A model generated the notes under the pieces. It made no database searches, was not told the origin of the DNA, and saw only the letters and a program-made list of their open reading frames with translations. The position numbers and the translations under genes were made by a program. Positions 60,886-64,000 of a DNA stretch of 64,000 bases are shown one piece after another (position 1 is the first letter of the stretch; every line of letters starts with the position of its first letter). Origin of the DNA: Anaerolineaceae bacterium. GTDB taxonomy: Bacteria > Chloroflexota > Anaerolineae > Anaerolineales > Anaerolineaceae. The stretch lies in contig JARKPB010000009.1 of NCBI GenBank assembly GCA_029975475.1, positions 23,843 to 87,842 on the forward strand. The letters run 5' to 3'.

Positions 60886-61425
60886 TTAACAACCTTTCAG
60901 GTACAGATCCGGGTGGCGGAAGGGCAGCAAAGCCATGATCACCGCGGGCTCATAAAGCGCGGCCCGGTCGATCACGCCGTCGGTCAGCAGACCGATTGCG
61001 CCGTCCTCCTGTTTGGAATTGCTGCGCCCAAAGACAAGGTCGTCCGCTTCGCCCAGTTCTTTCCCCGCGCGGATGAGTTCTGCCACCGGTTCGGGCAGCA
61101 GAAAAGCCGCGGAGCGCGCTTTCCCCACCGCCTGACGGTCGCAAACCACCACCCAGGCGAAAGCCATCAGCTGACAGTCGTGCTCGCTGACACCGCCTTC
61201 AATCCCAACCCAGTAGTCAGCCTGCTCGTGAGCGTGGACGGCGTTCCAGGCGCGGTTGAGCGCCCCCAGCAGGGTTTCTTCGTCGCCCATCGGCTGTGGG
61301 TTGACCTCGGAAGGCACTTCCACACGGATTACTTCGAACTGCTCGTGCGGGAACAGTTTTTCAAAAGCGCCCACTGCCGCGCGCTGTTTTACCGGGTTAT
61401 TTGAGGCGATGACAATCCGTTTCAT
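60886..61425 (-). CDS. yjjX: Inosine/xanthosine triphosphatase YjjX
   Basis: A 179-aa house-cleaning NTPase of the YjjX family, structurally related to ITPA/Maf, that removes ITP and XTP. Landmarks are VIASNNPVKQRAAVGAF at the start, VPSEVNPQPMGDEETLLGA, YWVGIEGGV with the metal-binding Glu, and SNSKQEDGAIGLLTDG. AAGCAAGGAG is 11 bases before the ATG. It is the second NTP-sanitising gene in the window after maf. Confidence 0.93.
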   Translation of the reverse strand: MKRIVIASNNPVKQRAAVGAFEKLFPHEQFEVIRVEVPSEVNPQPMGDEETLLGALNRAWNAVHAHEQADYWVGIEGGVSEHDCQLMAFAWVVVCDRQAVGKARSAAFLLPEPVAELIRAGKELGEADDLVFGRSNSKQEDGAIGLLTDGVIDRAALYEPAVIMALLPFRHPDLYLKGC

Positions 61426-61486
61426 GGTCGGGGTTTGCTCCTTGCTTCAATGGTAGCGGAAAGCCGCGCGCAGGGCAAGGGTGGAA

Positions 61487-62491
61487 TTAATCCTCTGGCT
61501 GGCGGCGCATGAGAATATCCTCAGCCTCGCGCTCGTGTGGAAGTTCCACCGCGCCGCGGTACGCGTCCCACAGGCGGCGGGCCTGGGCAGTCGGGTTGAC
61601 GCGCAGGCCGTAACTTTCAAAGTACTGACATATCCGCTCCACATCGCGCTCAAAGATGGGATAGGCCTCGCGGTTTCCGCGCGGGTCCACTGCCTGGGGA
61701 AAGTCGATGATCGCGATCTGGCCTTCCCAGTAAAGCACGTTATAGGCGGACAGGTCGCCGTGGACGCGGTGCGCATGGAGCATGATGCGGATATTCTCCA
61801 TCACGCGCTCGAATAGTCCGCGCGCTTCCTTTTGCGGCAGACGAACCTCCTGAAGGCTGGGTGCCGCGGTTTGTTCATCGCCGAGATATTCCATCAAAAT
61901 TGTGTTCTCGCCGCAGGCGAGGGGGCGGGGCACATCCGCGCCTAAGCCGGAGAGTAATTCGAGCGTTTGAACCTCATGCTGCAGCCAGGAGGCGTGCTGC
62001 ATTTCCTTACCGATGCGGGTGCCTTTCGCGATGGCGTGCATCGCGCCAGAATCGCGCACCTCTTTCCCGTAGGCGTCCAGATACGTGCGCCCCTGGCGGT
62101 AGCGGGCGTCGTTGCGCAGGTTGCGGAACATGCGCGGGCGGTAGATCTTCGCGGCGATCCGCTCGAGACCGGTGCTGGGGTGGGCTTTACAGCAGTAAAC
62201 GTTGGCTTCCTTGCCGCCCTTTACCCGAAACAGCACGTCGGAAATATAACCGCTTTCATAAAAGGGGGTCAGGTAGCCCATAATCCATTTGCGTTCGTGG
62301 CGCGAACCGGTGTAGGTGGGGGTGAACTCCTCTTCGCTTCCCAGGGTTTCGTGCGAGTTGTGTTGAAGGAATGTATCCACGAAGGCGGAGTGGCTGCGCT
62401 TGATGCGCACCGGGCGCTGGATGCGCTCCGGCAGGCGCTCAGGCAGGATGTCTTCTTCATCGAAAATTTGATTTAATGCGATCTTTGGCAT
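61487..62491 (-). CDS. RIO1-type serine kinase
   Basis: A 334-aa RIO-family atypical kinase. The ATP loop reads VKGGKEANVYCC (~90), the ATP-binding Lys is in AAKIYRPRMF (~113), the catalytic loop is HGDLSAYNVLYW (~243) and the metal-binding Asp is in IAIIDFPQAVDPRG (~258). This S-x-Y-N catalytic loop is typical of RIO1/RIO3. RIO kinases are best known in archaea and eukaryotes, where they mature the small ribosomal subunit; bacterial members are scattered. No substrate is suggested by neighbours, though rsgA (16129) shows the 30S maturation pathway is present. Confidence 0.9.
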   Translation of the reverse strand: MPKIALNQIFDEEDILPERLPERIQRPVRIKRSHSAFVDTFLQHNSHETLGSEEEFTPTYTGSRHERKWIMGYLTPFYESGYISDVLFRVKGGKEANVYCCKAHPSTGLERIAAKIYRPRMFRNLRNDARYRQGRTYLDAYGKEVRDSGAMHAIAKGTRIGKEMQHASWLQHEVQTLELLSGLGADVPRPLACGENTILMEYLGDEQTAAPSLQEVRLPQKEARGLFERVMENIRIMLHAHRVHGDLSAYNVLYWEGQIAIIDFPQAVDPRGNREAYPIFERDVERICQYFESYGLRVNPTAQARRLWDAYRGAVELPHEREAEDILMRRQPED

Positions 62492-62639
62492 GATATTCTC
62501 TTTATAAATGAAACAACCAAACGGAGAGACAGCCGCGCGGGGGCGGCGCAGATGGGTGAGTTCTGAGGTTTACGAGACAAGTTTTGTCATCCAGTTCGGT
62601 ATTGAGGATCTGGCAGCGGGGGCTTGGTCCCCCACAGTT

Positions 62640-62673
62640 AAAAGAAAACCGCGGGCCTGTGATGCGCCCGCGG
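62640..62673 (-). terminator. Terminator after the 24-residue ORF
   Basis: On the minus strand CCGCGGGC and GCCCGCGG (62649-62656 with 62666-62673) with a nine-base loop are followed by TTTTCTTTT. It ends a short transcript upstream of the RIO1 gene. Between it and the RIO1 start, about 150 bases show only a G-rich/C-rich mini-hairpin and no gene. Confidence 0.8.
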
Positions 62674-62700
62674 CAGGTTGGTTAAAATACCAGCAGGGGG

Positions 62701-62775
62701 TTATATCCCGGACGCGCGCAGGCAAAACAGAACACTGGCCACAAGGGCCGTTGTGAGAACACCATGTTTTCGCAT
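62701..62775 (-). CDS. 24-residue hydrophobic peptide ORF
   Basis: A short ORF encoding 24 residues, beginning MRKHGVLTTALVASVLF and ending CLRASGI. A consensus ribosome site GAAAGGAGG is spaced six bases from the ATG, and a dedicated terminator follows 27 bases after the stop. Two basic residues followed by a hydrophobic stretch with one Cys would suit a membrane peptide. It could equally be a leader peptide whose translation controls the terminator ahead of the RIO1 gene. No homologue is known to me; its length makes coding status uncertain. Confidence 0.5.
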   Translation of the reverse strand: MRKHGVLTTALVASVLFCLRASGI

Positions 62776-62865
62776 GCACGCCTCCTTTCAAAAATTAGCT
62801 TTCAACTCCGCAGAGTGTAGCACGCCCGCGCGGGGCTGTCAACCTGGCCAGTCAGTCAGTCTTTT

Positions 62866-63465
62866 TCAGATCGTCCACGCGCCGTGGACGATTCCCACCA
62901 GCAGCCAGTCCCCGCCTTCATATACGAAAACCAGGCGCAGGCTGACCCAGTCCATCCCGTTGTACTCGGGATTAAATCCCGGGAAGTGAAACTCAACATA
63001 GCTGGCGCCGGGATAATAGTCCGGGATGTTATTGATGCTGTTGCCCTTGCCGATCTCGACGTTGACCCCGATTTGCGGAGCGCTCAGGTAGTCCTGATCC
63101 CAGACAAATCGGTCAAAATACTGGCGAAAGCTCAGGTTGATCGGATCGCCGGTTCCGTCGTAATTACCCCACAGGTAAAGCGCGGGATCAGCCGCGGCGG
63201 CCGGCAGTTCGGCGGGCAGGTAGACCCGCTGGCTGTCCTGCACATAGGGGTAGGGCGAAAAGCGCACCCCGCGGGTCGGGTGGGTGAGCGCGGCCAGGGC
63301 GTTCATATCGCCTGCTTTGAGCGCGGCGAGTGTCTGCACGGCGCGCTGCAGCAGGAGCGCCTGCGGGCTGGGTGGGGGTTCGGTTGGAGGTGGGGTAGGC
63401 GCCGCGGGCGGACTGCAAGCCGCCAGCAGGCAGAGGGCGAGAAGCAGGGAGAGGAAGGTTTTCAC
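62866..63465 (-). CDS. Lipoprotein with NTF2-like C-terminal region
   Basis: A 199-aa lipoprotein. The signal is KTFLSLLLALCLL followed by the lipobox LAAC, then a Pro/Thr-rich spacer. The body begins LLLQRAVQTLAALKAGDMNALAAL and continues through RGVRFSPYPYV to a strand-rich end, WVSLRLVFVYEGGDWLLVGIVHGAW, typical of secreted Chloroflexota proteins with an NTF2-like fold. GTG 63465 is chosen because AAGGAGG stands nine bases before it; reading further upstream adds a non-signal segment. Function is unknown. Confidence 0.78.
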   Translation of the reverse strand: MKTFLSLLLALCLLAACSPPAAPTPPPTEPPPSPQALLLQRAVQTLAALKAGDMNALAALTHPTRGVRFSPYPYVQDSQRVYLPAELPAAAADPALYLWGNYDGTGDPINLSFRQYFDRFVWDQDYLSAPQIGVNVEIGKGNSINNIPDYYPGASYVEFHFPGFNPEYNGMDWVSLRLVFVYEGGDWLLVGIVHGAWTI

Positions 63466-63513
63466 GGAACAGGTCCTCCTTCGTTGATGATAACAGAAAA
63501 ACAATTCAGGTAT

Positions 63514-63542
63514 CTCACATTAATTTTTCTATTTGATATAAT
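63514..63542 (+). promoter_or_regulatory. Promoter of the restriction gene
   Basis: -10 TATAAT (63537-63542) preceded by TG one base upstream (extended -10), with a weak -35-like CTCACA (63514-63519) at 17 bp. The region is clearly AT-rich compared with its surroundings. Confidence 0.5.
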
Positions 63543-63586
63543 AATTTCTACAAATGGGGGATTCTTACGCGCGAGGAAGACAAAAC

Positions 63587-64000
63587 ATGAAACAGGTCGT
63601 CATCGAAAATCCGGTCATTAATTCGCCATTTCAGGAACCCCAGCGACATTTTAAATTTTCAGAAGACGGCATCACCGATGAGATCATCGAATCTCGCCGG
63701 GTCAGTTCTTATTTCGTTCCCATTCCTCAACCGCGCAAGAAGAATCCCAAACAACTCTCTTTTGATACAGAATGGACTGCAGACCGGCTTGAGGAGAATA
63801 AATTCATCAATCGCGTCCGTGAACGGGTATCCATCTGGCGTCAGGGGAATTATCAGGGGGTGACCAACGTTACGCGCCGTCTGCTGGAGTATTGGACCAA
63901 CCCTCAGCGCGAACACCGCCTGTTCTTTTGTCAGATCGAAGCACTCGAAACCGCAATTTACATAACCGAAGTCGCCGGCAGGTATGGTGATGCCTGGATT
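63587..64000 (+). CDS. Type III-like restriction endonuclease (BPTD_3080-like), 3'-truncated by window edge
   Basis: The first 138 codons of a long protein that runs off the window. It begins MKQVVIENPVINSPFQEP, then RHFKFSEDGITDEIIESRR, SSYFVPIPQPRKK, LSFDTEW, FINRVRERVSIWRQGNYQG, VTRRLLEYW and FFCQIEALETAIYITEVA. This N-terminal layout is that of the BPTD_3080 family of DEAD/DEAH restriction enzymes (Res-type subunits), whose helicase and nuclease parts would lie beyond the edge. GAGGAAG precedes the ATG; an earlier in-frame ATG at 63554 lacks one. A partner methyltransferase, if any, should follow. It suggests a defence region to the right. Confidence 0.8.
   Translation, partial: MKQVVIENPVINSPFQEPQRHFKFSEDGITDEIIESRRVSSYFVPIPQPRKKNPKQLSFDTEWTADRLEENKFINRVRERVSIWRQGNYQGVTNVTRRLLEYWTNPQREHRLFFCQIEALETAIYITEVAGRYGDAWI

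Overview
The window reads as chromosomal DNA of a moderately GC-rich bacterium. The gene families point to the phylum Chloroflexota, most likely class Anaerolineae: a SpoVS homologue in a non-Bacillus setting, a lipoprotein-anchored MecA-type PBP, FHA/PP2C signalling genes with Pro/Thr-rich tails, a DUF6391 protein, a bacterial RIO1 kinase and an NapH-like polyferredoxin. The taxonomy is inference from gene content. There is no rRNA, CRISPR array or insertion sequence. Two tRNAs are present.

Layout. 1-3400: two paralogous deoxynucleoside kinases, a nucleotidyltransferase, spoVS and a ferredoxin surround a ~0.5 kb non-coding stretch whose clustered DnaA boxes and adjacent AT-rich tract look like a replication origin. 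3400-6800: rpsB-tsf, pyrH and surE, with a structured rpsB leader and clear terminators. 7000-12500: an NapH-like/partner pair, tRNA-Arg, a LarA-like racemase and two membrane or secreted hypotheticals. 12489-19970: a tight minus-strand run maf, MecA-type PBP, rsgA, dipeptide epimerase, NlpC/P60 peptidase, alpha-oxoamine synthase, GNAT, which joins wall synthesis, muropeptide recycling and ribosome maturation. 20021-25950: xpt-guaA, then a vWA-like/FHA protein, a PP2C phosphatase and a DUF3267 membrane protein. 25993-33248: two response regulators, DedA, ychF, tRNA-Leu, pepF, a full-length CcrM-like adenine methyltransferase and an inositol monophosphatase-family enzyme.

33453-41673: HD hydrolase and hutI; a second DnaA-box cluster with G-rich tandem repeats; an accessory-looking pair made of an unknown 347-aa protein and a frameshifted PD-(D/E)XK-like nuclease; then a CPBP protease, a haem-binding protein, two tandem MFS transporters and an Rrf2 regulator. 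41795-49948: thioesterase, M42 peptidase, GT87-like protein, clpC, radA, DUF6391 and holA. 50073-57308: a 1298-aa secreted multidomain protein and a glp-type trio (GlpA-like, GlpB-like, DUF1667) behind a promoter and a possible attenuator. 57350-64000: a lipoprotein, a PAS-GGDEF cyclase, sodA, yjjX, a RIO1 kinase, a 24-residue ORF with its own SD and terminator, another lipoprotein, and the 5' end of a type III-like restriction gene running off the right edge.

Several genes lie exactly six bases downstream of a good -10 hexamer, so leaderless transcription appears to be used here. Many neighbours overlap by ATGA or TAATG junctions, indicating translational coupling. No single gene block proves a new system. 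The best candidates for new biology are the origin, the second DnaA-box locus, the 35.5-37.1 kb cassette, the wall-recycling operon with an oxoamine synthase, and the 24-residue ORF.
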